Under the pieces are notes generated by a model that worked only from the letters and a program-made list of their open reading frames with translations, had not been told where the DNA came from and searched no databases. Shown here in pieces: positions 25,999-36,708 of a stretch of 64,000 nt of DNA; positions within the stretch are counted from its first letter, which is position 1; each line of letters starts with the position of its first letter. The stretch is taken from assembly GCA_016650125.1 (NCBI GenBank), contig JAENWT010000016.1, positions 1 through 64,000 on the forward strand. Reading direction: 5' to 3'. A program made the position numbers and the translations under genes. The DNA comes from Thermoleophilia bacterium. GTDB taxonomy: Bacteria > Actinomycetota > Thermoleophilia > Solirubrobacterales > 70-9.

Positions 25999-27110
25999 GT
26001 CATCGCCTCCGCTCGTGCGATCGTTTCTTCCTTGGCCTTGATGTAGATGACCTTGTCGTTCGGCTCGAGCGGCTGGCAGCGCGCGTCGCCCGGTCGCATC
26101 ACGGTGTCGCCGCGGACTACGGCGATCGCGGTCTCGCTGTGGTCCGCGTCGATCGGCTCGCCGTGCGTCTTGATGACCCGTTCCTCGATGTCCAGTCCGT
26201 CACCGAAGGTCAGAAGGTCGTTGATTATGCGCGCGGCCTCTGGCGCCTCGGCGGCCATGCCGAGGATGCGACCGGCCGAGCTCGAAGAGACGATCACTTC
26301 GTCGGCCCCCGAGTTCTTCAGCAGTTCGACGTTGACTTCTTCCCGGCAGGAAACGACGATCGTCGCTTTCGGGGCGAGCTCGTTGACCCGGAGGACGGTG
26401 AGCACCGATTGCTCGTCGGAACCCATCGCGATGATCACCGTGGAGGCCTCTTTGACATCGGCTGCCTTGAGGATGTCCTGGTCGTAGGCCGAGCCGAGGA
26501 TCCCGTTCACGTTGAGCGCGTTGGCCGCCTCGAGTGCCGCTTCGTCTTTGTCGATAGCAACCGCCTGGCAGTCGTCGTTGTGGTTGCGCAGGTACTCGAG
26601 AGCGGAGCGCCCCTTGATGCCGAAGCCACAGACGACGATGTGATCTTTCAATTCTCTCTCCCAGCGATTGCGGCGGATGATGAGTTTCGACCGGTCGGCC
26701 AGCACCTGCAGCGTAGTTCCTACCAGCAGGATCAGGAAGAGGACCCGCAACGGGGTAATCACCACGGTCGTGACCAGCCGGGACCACTGGGTCGCGGGGA
26801 CGATGTCGCCGTAGCCCGTAGTCGTGATCGTTACCGTCGAGTAATAGAGCGCGTCAATGAAGGTGAGCGGGCCGTCGCCGTGCGCGTCGTAATAACCGTC
26901 GCGGCCGATGTAGGTGATCATCGTGACCAGCAGGAGCAGGCCGATCGCCAGCATGACCCGCTTCGCGATCGCCCGCAACGGGTTCTGGCCGACGCTCACG
27001 AACCGGTACTTCTCGAGCGGGACTTCCCTCGGATCTGGTTTTCTGAATCGTCCGGCCAACGCCGCCATTGTAGAGGCGAAGGCTTCGTTAAAAGGGAACA
27101 AGTCGCCCAT
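25995..27110 (-). CDS. potassium channel with RCK (TrkA-N/TrkA-C) gating domain
   Basis: 371 residues. Two transmembrane helices (~48-68 and ~110-135) flank a pore helix with the selectivity filter TTTGYGD at 96-102. A cytoplasmic RCK Rossmann domain follows (IVVCGFGIKGRSALEYL, ~152-275), then a TrkA-C domain (~285-365). This is the MthK/Kch architecture; ligand gating by a nucleotide or Ca2+ is typical. RCK_C domains in other bacteria bind c-di-AMP, relevant because a c-di-AMP riboswitch lies in this window, though binding here is unproven. It is divergent from mutA with 29 nt between starts. The ATG at 27068 is a possible shorter start. Confidence 0.9.
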   Translation of the reverse strand: MGDLFPFNEAFASTMAALAGRFRKPDPREVPLEKYRFVSVGQNPLRAIAKRVMLAIGLLLLVTMITYIGRDGYYDAHGDGPLTFIDALYYSTVTITTTGYGDIVPATQWSRLVTTVVITPLRVLFLILLVGTTLQVLADRSKLIIRRNRWERELKDHIVVCGFGIKGRSALEYLRNHNDDCQAVAIDKDEAALEAANALNVNGILGSAYDQDILKAADVKEASTVIIAMGSDEQSVLTVLRVNELAPKATIVVSCREEVNVELLKNSGADEVIVSSSSAGRILGMAAEAPEAARIINDLLTFGDGLDIEERVIKTHGEPIDADHSETAIAVVRGDTVMRPGDARCQPLEPNDKVIYIKAKEETIARAEAMT

Positions 27111-27139
27111 ATCGCCGTGCCAGATACCCTTATGGGTCG

Positions 27140-27517
27140 ATGCCCGGTCCCGAAAAAGACAACTTCACCGACGGTTTTGCGACGGTCACTTATCAAGAGT
27201 GGGCCGAGGCGGCGACCAAGGGTGACGACGATTCCACGCTGCGCACCGTGCTGGAAGACGGCATCGACGCCAAGTGGCTCTACACGCGGGAGGACGGGCT
27301 TGCCCCCGATCCGGCCGGCCTGCCGAACGAGGCACCGTTCGTGCGTGGCACCAGGGCCGGGCGCCACTGGCAGATCCGCCAGGAGCAGGCGCACCCCGAC
27401 CGGAAGGTCGCCAACACCGAGATCCTCGAAGACCTGAACGGCGGGGTCACCGAAATAACGCTTCGTTTCGACCGCGCGGCCCGCTTCGCCGCGGTGCCCG
27501 GCACCCCCGAGTTCTAG
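27140..27517 (+). CDS. mutA: methylmalonyl-CoA mutase small subunit, N-terminal piece (ends at amber codon)
   Basis: 125 residues opening MPGPEKDNFTDGFATVTYQEW, with the interface segment DDSTLRTVLEDGIDAKWLY of the mutase small chain. The frame is closed by TAG at 27515-27517, after which the same frame reads on as conserved mutA sequence (ALRGRDGTQISTLDDL). GAG, one base from TAG, would be an ordinary residue there. So one nonsense change, or a base-call error, splits mutA. The small subunit pairs with MutB and does not itself bind the catalytic cobalamin. Confidence 0.8.
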   Translation: MPGPEKDNFTDGFATVTYQEWAEAATKGDDDSTLRTVLEDGIDAKWLYTREDGLAPDPAGLPNEAPFVRGTRAGRHWQIRQEQAHPDRKVANTEILEDLNGGVTEITLRFDRAARFAAVPGTPEF

Positions 27518-27571
27518 GCCCTGCGCGGCCGCGACGGCACCCAGATCTCCACCCTCGACGACCTCAGCCAG

Positions 27572-29220
27572 GTGCTCGACGGCGTCTACCTCGACATGGC
27601 CGGCATCGCGCTCGACGCCGGCGCCGCGACCCTGCCCGCCGCGGCGCTCCTGGCCGCCCAGTGGCGCGAGAACGGGATTCAGTCCGACCAGGCGATCGGC
27701 TCCTTCCGCGCCGACCCGCTCGGCGTCCTGGCCCGGGAGGGCGAGCTCGCCTTCTCGCCGGAAGAAGGCCTCGCCCGCGCCGCCAACCTCGCCCTGGAAA
27801 CCAGCCGCACCTTCAGCAAGGTTCGGGCGCTCGGGGTCGATACAAATCCTTACGTCGACGCCGGGGCCGGCACCGCCTGGGAGCTCGGGATCGCGATCGC
27901 CACCGGGGTCGAGCACCTGCGTGCCGGTCTTGAGACCGGCCTGTCGGCTGAAGCCGCCGCCGCCCAGATCGAGTTCAACCTCGCGGTCGGCGCCGACCAG
28001 TTCCTCGAGATGGCGAAGTTCCGCGCGATCCGGCGCCTCTGGGCACGGGTTCTGGAGGAATGCGGCGTGCCTGCCGCCGGACGCCACTCGGCGACCTACG
28101 GCCAGACCAGCGCCCGCATGATCACCGAGGTCGATCCCTGGGTGAATCTGCTGCGGGTCACCACCGCCGCCTTCGCCGCCGGAACGGGTGGCGCCGATGG
28201 GGTCACGGTGACGCCGTTCGACCGCCGGATCGGCGAGCCCGGCAGCCTCGGTCGCCGCATGGCCCGCAACACCCAGATCGTTCTGCAGGACGAATCCTCT
28301 CTCGGCCGGATCGCCGACCCCGCGGCCGGCTCCTGGTACGTCGAGGTCCTGACCGACGAGGTCGCGCAGGCAGGATGGAACCGCTTCACCGAGCTCGAAG
28401 CCGAAGGTGGCGCGCTCGCCTGCCTGCGCTCGGGCCTGATCGCGAACGCCCTGGCTGACCTCGCCGACCAGCGTCAGGACGAGCTGGTCCACCGGGTCCG
28501 CGTCATGACCGGAATCAACGAATTCCCGCTGCTCGGAGACGATGGCACGGAGCCGGAGACCTTCGCGGCTGAGGCCCTCGGCAAGATCGACGCCGCCCGT
28601 CTGGCCGAGCGACCGGCCCTGAACGGACTCGACGAGCTGCGCGATGTCGCACCGGACAAACGCCTCGAAAAGGCGACCGCACTCGCTTCATCCGGCGCCC
28701 GGATCGACGAGATCGCCGAGGCGCTGAACGCCGGCACTTCGGGCACCTTTTCGCAGCCGAAGCTGAACCCGCGTCCCGACGCGGCACCGTTCGAGCACCT
28801 GCGCGACGCCGCACGCGCGTACGAAGCGGCCGGCAACGACCGCCCGCAGATCTACCTCGCCTGCATGGGCACGGTCGCGCAGCACGTCGCCCTTGCCAAC
28901 TGGGCCAAGAGCTTCTTCGAAGTGGCCGGAATCGAGACCGTGCCGAGCGGCAGTCTCGACGGTAATTCCGATCAGGCGGACACCTTCAAGGCGGGCGGCT
29001 TCGACGTTGCTGCCGTCTGCGCCAGCAAGCGCGAGTCCCCCGCGCACGTCGCTGATCTGGTCAGCAAACTTCGTGAAGCCGGTGCCGAGTACGTCTACAT
29101 GATCAATTCGACCCCGGAGCTGAACGAAGCGGCCGCCGCCGACGAGGTCGTGAAGAACGGCGTCAACATGCTGGACGTGCTGGTCCCGGCGCTCAGCCGC
29201 CTCGGCGTGGAGGTGCCGGC

Positions 29221-29224
<4 letters not shown>
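27572..29224 (+). CDS. mutA: methylmalonyl-CoA mutase small subunit, main piece after the amber codon
   Basis: 550 residues from a GTG at 27572 (conserved sequence already runs from 27518). It contains the TIM-barrel half ([26 protein letters not shown], split here as barrel strands around residues 130-155; [20 protein letters not shown] near 170) and a C-terminal flavodoxin-like half without the DxHxxG cobalamin motif, as normal for MutA. A truncated product starting here would lack the N-terminal subunit-contact arm. It overlaps mutB by ATGA. If the TAG is real, read-through or reinitiation would be needed for the heterodimer. Confidence 0.82.
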
Positions 29225-31451
<2,227 letters not shown>

Positions 31452-31452
<1 letters not shown>

Positions 31453-32450
31453 TGTCGGAGCGCTCCCCGGTCGAAGAACTGATGGAGGGCGTGATCGGCG
31501 GCGACCGCGGCGCGCTCTCGCGGGCGATCACGCTGGCGGAATCTCGCCGCCCGGACGACCAGGCGCGGGCCCAGGAACTGATTGCCGGCATTCTGCCGAA
31601 GACCGGCAAGGCGCGGCGGGTCGGAATCACCGGCGTGCCCGGCGCCGGCAAGTCGACCATGATCGAGTCGCTCGGCCTCTGGCTGATTGAGCAGGGCCAC
31701 CGCGTCGCGGTGCTGGTGATCGATCCTTCGAGCTCTCGCACCGGCGGCAGCATCCTCGGCGACAAGACCCGGATGCAGGGGCTCAGCATGAACCAGGACG
31801 CTTACATCCGGCCTTCGCCCTCGGGCGGTGTGCTCGGCGGTGTGGCCCGGAAAACTCGCGAGGCGATGTTGCTCTGCGAAGCCGCCGGTTACGACGTGAT
31901 CCTGGTTGAATCGGTCGGCGTGGGGCAGTCCGAGGCCGAGCTGGCCGAACTTGTCGATTCGCTCTGCCTGCTGCTCGTGCCCGGCGCCGGCGATGAACTC
32001 CAGGGCATCAAGCGCGGCATCATGGAATTGGCCGACCTGGTCGTCGTCAACAAGGCCGACGGCGACCGCATCCCGCTGGCCAAGCGCGCCCGCGGCGACT
32101 ACCGCCAGGCCCTGCGCATGCTGCCGCCTTCGACTCCCGGCTGGGAGACCCCGGTCCTGATCGCCTCGGCCACCGAGAAGACCGGCCTGACCGAGCTCTG
32201 GCAGACGATCGAAGAGCACCGCGCTCTGCTCGAAGAGAGCGGCCAGCTCCAGGAACGGCGCCTGCGGCAGCAGCTGCGCTGGCTGAACTCGATGATCGAA
32301 GAGGCGGTGCTGACCGAATTCCACGCCCGCCCCGGCGTCGAGGAAGCGATCGCGGAGGCGGAGAAGGACGTGGTCGAAGAGAAGATCACGGTGCCCCAGG
32401 CCACTTCCTTGGTGATCGAGGCGGCCGGGCTGAAGCCTCCTTCTTCATAA
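31452..32450 (+). CDS. meaB: MeaB/ArgK-type GTPase chaperone of methylmalonyl-CoA mutase
   Basis: 332 residues with Walker A GVPGAGKST (~60-68), IDPSSSRTGGSILGDKTRM, VESVGVGQSE (Walker B/switch) and NKADGDR (guanine specificity). MeaB proteins gate cofactor loading and protect the mutase from inactivation using GTP hydrolysis. Last gene of the mutA-mutB-meaB operon, one-base overlap with mutB. The old name ArgK (periplasmic-binding-protein kinase) is historical. Confidence 0.95.
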
Positions 32451-32471
32451 CAAAGTTGAGTCATACCTAAA
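32451..32471. promoter_or_regulatory. putative DtxR/MntR-type operator before the multicopper oxidase-ZIP operon
   Basis: The 21 bases from 32451 (core GTTGAG then ACCTAAA) match 15 of 21 positions of the site at 36688-36708, which overlaps the start of a DtxR/MntR-family gene and itself resembles the actinobacterial iron box. It lies 18 nt before the oxidase start. A second symmetry, CATACCT (32462-32468) with AGGTATG (32485-32491), spans the start. Regulation is inferred from shared sequence. Confidence 0.5.
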
Positions 32472-32488
32472 TCTGATTTACTACAGGT

Positions 32489-33586
32489 ATGAAACCGACG
32501 GAACCCGAATCGGGTGAGCCCGAGGGTTCTTCGGGCGCGCTGACCCGCAGGAACCTTCTTCGCAAGGCCGGCCTGACCGCCGCGGTCGGCGGGGCCGGCG
32601 CCGTGCTCGGCACCCGGTCGGCCTCGGCCATGGCCGAGGGTGGCCAGATGGGCCAGATGAGTTCCGCCGAGATGATCGCGATGCACGGCGTCAACCACGG
32701 CGGCCCGACCTTCCGCGCGGGCACCATGGTCGACAACTCCTTCAACGGCTTCGACCCGACCGAGACTCTCCGCGACTTCAACTGGGGTAAGACCAGCAAG
32801 CTGCCGAACGGGCAGACCCTTCGTGAATGGGAGGTCAACGCGGTCGACAGGGAGATCGAGGTCGCCCCCGGCGTCAAGTTCCCGGCCTGGACTTTCAACG
32901 GCCGGATACCCGGACCCACCCTGCGGGCCAAGGAAGGCGAACGGCTTCGCATCAACTTCGGCAACGGCTCGGCCCACCCGCACACGATGCACTTCCACGG
33001 CATCCACCCGGCCGACATGGACGGCCTCGCCGGACTCGGCGCCGGCCTGATCCAGCCCGGCCAAGGCACTTCTTACGAATTCGAGGCCGAGCCTTTCGGC
33101 CTGCATCTCTTCCATTGCCACGCCGAGCCGCTGGCCGAGCACATCGCCCGTGGCATGTACGGCACGATCATCATCGAACCGAAAGCCGGGCGCCCGAAGG
33201 CGGACGAGATGGTCATGGTCCAGGGCGGCTACAACACGAACTTCGACGGCCTCGGCAACCAGCTCTATTTCGTCAACGGCATCCCCTTCTGTTACATGCA
33301 CATCCCGGTCAAGGTGAAGCGCAATCAGCTGGTCCGGCTCTACCTGACCAACCTGCTCGAGTACGACCCGATCAACTCGTTCCACCTGCACGGCAACTTC
33401 TTCGACTACTACCCGACCGGCACCCGGCTGGAGCCTTCCGAGTTCACCGACATCATCAGTCAGGTGCAGGGCCAGCGCGGCATCCTCGAGATGCGATTCC
33501 CGCACGCCGGCAAGTACATGTTCCACGCCCACAAGACCGAGTTCGCCGAGCTTGGCTGGATGGGCTTTTTCGAGGTCGAGGAATGA
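32489..33586 (+). CDS. Tat-exported NirK-like two-domain multicopper oxidase
   Basis: 365 residues with a twin-arginine signal (LTRRNLLRKAG, ~18-28, then a hydrophobic run ending SASA). Domain 1 has HPHTMHFHG and FHCHAEPLAEHIARGM, giving His, Cys, His and Met of a type-1 copper plus trinuclear or type-2 ligands. Domain 2 has NSFHLHGNFF and MFHAHKTEFAELGWMG, aligning with the interdomain copper His of NirK. It may act as a nitrite reductase-like, laccase-like or metal oxidase outside the membrane. It overlaps the ZIP gene by ATGA and lies behind a possible metalloregulator site, favouring metal handling. Confidence 0.85.
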   Translation: MKPTEPESGEPEGSSGALTRRNLLRKAGLTAAVGGAGAVLGTRSASAMAEGGQMGQMSSAEMIAMHGVNHGGPTFRAGTMVDNSFNGFDPTETLRDFNWGKTSKLPNGQTLREWEVNAVDREIEVAPGVKFPAWTFNGRIPGPTLRAKEGERLRINFGNGSAHPHTMHFHGIHPADMDGLAGLGAGLIQPGQGTSYEFEAEPFGLHLFHCHAEPLAEHIARGMYGTIIIEPKAGRPKADEMVMVQGGYNTNFDGLGNQLYFVNGIPFCYMHIPVKVKRNQLVRLYLTNLLEYDPINSFHLHGNFFDYYPTGTRLEPSEFTDIISQVQGQRGILEMRFPHAGKYMFHAHKTEFAELGWMGFFEVEE

Positions 33587-34767
33587 ACGAAGGCCGCTTC
33601 AGCCAGACGCCCGTCTGGGTGCTCGCCCTCGGCGTGCTCGCGGTCGTGGCCGCCGCGCTGTTCGCGATCGGCTCCTTCGGCGGGGACACCCTGCCCGAGC
33701 GGAATGGCCCACCGATCGAAGACCTGCGCGTCGAGAAGACCGTGCTCGACCCGGGGAAGATCCACCTCACTTTGCGCAACGCCGGACCGGATGCGGTCAC
33801 GGTCGCCCAGGCCACGGTCAATGACACCTACGTGAATCTCTCCGGCGGCGAGGCGCCCCTCGGCCGCCTCGGCAACGAGACGCTGACCCTGGATTACCCT
33901 TGGATCGAGGGCAACCCCTACGAGATCGGGCTGCTGACCTCGACCGGCGTCGTGATCCCGCACACGATCGATGCCGCGGTGGAAACGCCCGAGGCCGGTG
34001 GCAACTTCCTGATGTCGATGATCCTGATCGGGCTCTACGTCGGCGTGATCCCGGTGACGCTCGGCATGCTCGCGCTGCCGGTGCTGCGCCGCGGTGGCCG
34101 TCGCTGGACCTCGGGCCTGATCGCCTTTACGGTCGGTCTGCTCGGATTCCTGGCGATCGACGGCACGCTCGAAGCCCTCGACCTGAGCGCCGCCGGCTCG
34201 GGCGTGTTCGGCGGCGACGCGGTCGTCTTCCTCGGTGCCGGCCTCACCTTCCTCCTGCTGGCCGGGATCGACTCGTACATGAAGGGCCGGCGAACGAAAT
34301 CCGCGGCCGCCGGCGCTTCCGGCTGGCAGCTCGCGCTGATGGTGGCGATCGGAATCGGCCTCCACAACTTCGGTGAAGGCCTCGCGATCGGCTCCGCCTA
34401 TTCGGTCGGCGAGCTGGCCCTCGGCACCTTTCTGATCATCGGCTTCGCCATCCACAACACGACCGAGGGCCTGGCGATCGTCGCGCCTCTCGCCACGGAG
34501 AAACCCCGGGTCAGGGCCCTGCTCGGCCTCGGGCTCATCGCCGGTGGCCCGGCGGTCGCCGGTGCGCTGGTCGGCGGCTCGGTCTCCAGCAACGAGATTG
34601 CCGCTGCGCTTATCGGCGTCGGCGTCGGGGCGATCCTCCAGGTCATCGTCCAGCTGGTCCCGTCGATGAAGGACGAAGACGGAAGAACGTTCACCCCGGT
34701 CTCCTCGGCAGCAATAGGAGCCGGAGCCCTGGCCCTCTACCTGACGGGCCTCCTCGTAACGGTCTAA
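33583..34767 (+). CDS. ZIP-family metal transporter with an N-terminal extracytoplasmic beta domain
   Basis: 394 residues. After one N-terminal helix (~10-30) comes a beta-rich soluble domain of about 100 residues (LRVEKTVLDPGKIHLTLRNAGPD onward, shown here only by its start at ~46), then the ZIP membrane core with HNFGEG and HNTTEG, the paired metal-site motifs of helices IV and V. ZIP proteins import Zn, Fe or Mn. The extra outer domain is unusual for ZIP and could dock the multicopper oxidase encoded just upstream (ATGA overlap). Metal identity unknown; the DtxR/MntR-like site suggests Fe or Mn. Confidence 0.88.
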   Translation: MNEGRFSQTPVWVLALGVLAVVAAALFAIGSFGGDTLPERNGPPIEDLRVEKTVLDPGKIHLTLRNAGPDAVTVAQATVNDTYVNLSGGEAPLGRLGNETLTLDYPWIEGNPYEIGLLTSTGVVIPHTIDAAVETPEAGGNFLMSMILIGLYVGVIPVTLGMLALPVLRRGGRRWTSGLIAFTVGLLGFLAIDGTLEALDLSAAGSGVFGGDAVVFLGAGLTFLLLAGIDSYMKGRRTKSAAAGASGWQLALMVAIGIGLHNFGEGLAIGSAYSVGELALGTFLIIGFAIHNTTEGLAIVAPLATEKPRVRALLGLGLIAGGPAVAGALVGGSVSSNEIAAALIGVGVGAILQVIVQLVPSMKDEDGRTFTPVSSAAIGAGALALYLTGLLVTV

Positions 34768-34773
34768 AGAGTT

Positions 34774-34878
34774 TCTGGCCGCGGTTTACGTTGCTCACGA
34801 TAGGAGACCCCGGCCAGAGCGCGAGACCCCGGCCAGAGAGCGCGCACACTGGCACCCAGGTCACTCTGGCCGCGGTTT
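34774..34878. repeat. cluster of short direct and inverted repeats
   Basis: TCTGGCCGCGGTTT occurs at 34774-34787 and again at 34865-34878. Between them GAGACCCCGGCCAGAG is present twice in tandem (34804-34819, 34823-34838). The CTGGCC and GGCCAG cores are inverted relative to one another, so hairpins can form. This fills the gap between the ZIP gene and the YceH-type gene; a terminator or a protein-binding array are both possible. Confidence 0.6.
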
Positions 34879-34933
34879 CCTATCCATGTCACGGGAAATC
34901 GTTGCCAGAGTGGCCTCGCGGTAGGCTGCGGCC

Positions 34934-35653
34934 ATGATCGGACCGACCGATGAGGAGATGCGGGTGCTCGGCTGCCTGGTCGAGAAGCAGCGGACCACGC
35001 CCGACCACTATCCGCTGACCCTCAACGCGCTGGTAAACGCCTGCAACCAGTCGACCAACCGCGATCCGGTGGTCGCTTACGACGAAGCGACAGTCCGCCG
35101 AGCGCTCGGCGAGCTCGGCCGGCGGCGCTGGATCCGTTCGGCCTCCGGCCACAGCAGCCGCGTGCCGAAGTACCGCCAGTTGATCGACACCGAGCTCAAG
35201 CTGGACGAGGACCAGATCTCGGTCCTCGCGGTGCTGATGTTGCGAGGTGCCCAGACGCCGGGCGAGCTCAAAGCAAGAACCGACCGGCTCTTCGCCTTCC
35301 ACGACCTGGCCGCGATCCAGACCACGCTCGACGCCCTGATCTCCCGCGGCCTGGCCGAGCGGCTGCGGCGGCGCCCCGGCCAGAAGGAGGAGCGTTATCG
35401 GCAGCTGGCCGGCGGGACCGAAGCCGATCAGGCCGGAGACGAGCCGGTCGGGGAAGTTCAGGCCGGTGACGAACCGGCCGCCACAGCCACCGGCGAAGAA
35501 GTCCCGCAGTCGGTGGTCGCCGCGCAATTCGCACCGGAGCCGCTGCCGGTCCCGGCTGACACGCCGGAGACGGAGCGCATCGAAAAGCTCGAGCGCGAGG
35601 TTGCCGAACTGCGCCGCGAACTCGAGAACCTGAAGGACCAGCTCGGCGCCTGA
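34934..35653 (+). CDS. YceH/DUF480-family winged-helix protein
   Basis: 239 residues opening MIGPTDEEMRVLGCLVEKQR, then YPLTLNALVNACNQSTNRDPV, the strongly conserved start of YceH (two winged-helix domains, residues ~3-160). A Pro/Ala/Glu-rich linker and a C-terminal coiled coil (~205-239, IEKLEREVAELRRELENL) follow, as in many members. The biochemical role is not established. Independent transcription is likely, given the repeat-rich gap upstream. Confidence 0.9.
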   Translation: MIGPTDEEMRVLGCLVEKQRTTPDHYPLTLNALVNACNQSTNRDPVVAYDEATVRRALGELGRRRWIRSASGHSSRVPKYRQLIDTELKLDEDQISVLAVLMLRGAQTPGELKARTDRLFAFHDLAAIQTTLDALISRGLAERLRRRPGQKEERYRQLAGGTEADQAGDEPVGEVQAGDEPAATATGEEVPQSVVAAQFAPEPLPVPADTPETERIEKLEREVAELRRELENLKDQLGA

Positions 35654-35717
35654 CTTCGGTCTTTAGACCGCGGCGACTGCGGGTACAACCTCTGTAGAAC
35701 ACCGAGAAAGGATCAAA

Positions 35718-35963
35718 ATGCCCGATCAGGACGTAACAGATCACATCGAGAGTCTCGTCGCCGAGGAGCATTCCCTGCTCGCGAAGGCGCAGGCTGACTC
35801 CGGCCTGAATGGCGATGAGCACGCGCGACTGAAGGAGGTCCAGGTGGACCTCGACCGCTACTGGGACATGCTGCGCCAGCGCCGTTCGATGCGCGAGACC
35901 GGCGGAGATCCGACAGACGCCGAACTCCGGGACGCGAACACGGTCGAAAACTACGAAGGCTGA
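35718..35963 (+). CDS. DUF2630 family protein
   Basis: 81 residues with LVAEEHSLL and the LDRYWDMLRQRRSMRETGGDP block that defines this small, helical actinobacterial family, ending VENYEG. A ribosome site (GAAAGGA) precedes the ATG. Function unknown. It converges on the metalloregulator gene with 18 nt between the stops. Confidence 0.88.
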   Translation: MPDQDVTDHIESLVAEEHSLLAKAQADSGLNGDEHARLKEVQVDLDRYWDMLRQRRSMRETGGDPTDAELRDANTVENYEG

Positions 35964-35981
35964 CTGCTTGGTTAGAGGGAG

Positions 35982-36689
35982 TCAGGCGAGCGGCACGACC
36001 CGCATCGCCTTGGCCAGGGTGAGGCCGAGCACATGGGTGTCGCCGGCGATCAGGATCGAGATCGGCCCGTCGAACGGCTGGCGCTGGACCAGCTCGAAGT
36101 CGTCACCGACAGCGATGCCGCATTGGGAAAGGTAGGCGAGCATCTCCGGATTCGAGTCCGAGACCCGCACGAAGCGGCCCCGGTCACCCGGCGCCAGCGT
36201 GGCCAGGTTCTCGGTCGCGGTCTCCTCCATGCTGAGGTCGCGGTCGGGGATCGGGTCGCCGTGCGGATCGAAGGCGGGGTCGCCGAGCTTGACCGAGATC
36301 AGCTCGGTCAGGTCTTCGGACAGGGCATGCTCGAGCACTTCGGCCTCGTCGTGGACACGTTCCCACGGCACGTCCAGCACCTCGGCCAGGAAAAGTTCCA
36401 GCAGGCGGTGGCGTCGCAGCACACCGAGTGCGACGCGTGTTCCTTCGGCCGTCAGACGCACCCCGTGGTACGGAACACGCTCGACCAGGCCGGCTTCGTC
36501 GAGCTTCTTGATCATCGCCGAGACCGAGCCCGCCTTGACCCCGAGCTTCTCCGCGAGGTTGTTGGTCGAGGCCGTCTCCGGACCCCAGCCGGTCAGCGAA
36601 TAGATCGCCTTGGCGTAGTCCTCGACCGCAGCGGACGCGATCGCCGGACCGGCCGAACCAGCGTCATGCTCTGTCGGTGTCTCTGACAC
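35982..36689 (-). CDS. DtxR/MntR-family metal-dependent repressor
   Basis: 235 residues. N-terminal winged helix (~25-85: NNLAEKLGVKAGSVSAMIKK, LVERVPYHGVRLTAEG), metal-binding dimerisation domain with HRLLELFLAEVL and HDEAEVLEHALSEDL (His/Glu ligands, ~95-150), and a FeoA/SH3-like C-domain (~160-235). Such proteins bind Fe2+ or Mn2+ and repress uptake genes. The start is GTG at 36689 and overlaps an iron-box-like sequence (36688-36708), suggesting autoregulation. The oxidase-ZIP operon at 32.5 kb carries a similar site. Whether it senses Fe or Mn is not decided by sequence alone. Confidence 0.92.
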   Translation of the reverse strand: MSETPTEHDAGSAGPAIASAAVEDYAKAIYSLTGWGPETASTNNLAEKLGVKAGSVSAMIKKLDEAGLVERVPYHGVRLTAEGTRVALGVLRRHRLLELFLAEVLDVPWERVHDEAEVLEHALSEDLTELISVKLGDPAFDPHGDPIPDRDLSMEETATENLATLAPGDRGRFVRVSDSNPEMLAYLSQCGIAVGDDFELVQRQPFDGPISILIAGDTHVLGLTLAKAMRVVPLA

Positions 36690-36708
36690 AGGTTGAGCCT
36701 AACCTAAA
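36688..36708. promoter_or_regulatory. iron-box-like operator at the start of the DtxR/MntR gene
   Basis: AGGTT (36690-36694) and AACCT (36701-36705) form an inverted repeat with 6 bases between. Read on the minus strand it is TTAGGTTAGGCTCAACCT, one base longer in the centre than the classical DtxR/IdeR consensus (TTAGGTTAGSCTAACCTAA). It covers the GTG start, so autoregulation is plausible. Confidence 0.55.

Noticed and set aside
26139-27437. 432-codon plus-strand frame across the potassium channel
   Set aside because: Antisense of the channel gene; runs into mutA in the wrong frame and shows no recognisable domain.
27515-27517. Pyrrolysine or programmed recoding at the mutA amber codon
   Set aside because: No pyl genes or downstream insertion structure are visible, and mutA needs no special residue there; a mutation or base-call error is simpler.
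32827-33582. Upstream extension of the ZIP frame through the oxidase gene
   Set aside because: Out of frame with the oxidase and low-complexity; the ZIP protein begins at ATG 33583, which overlaps the oxidase stop.
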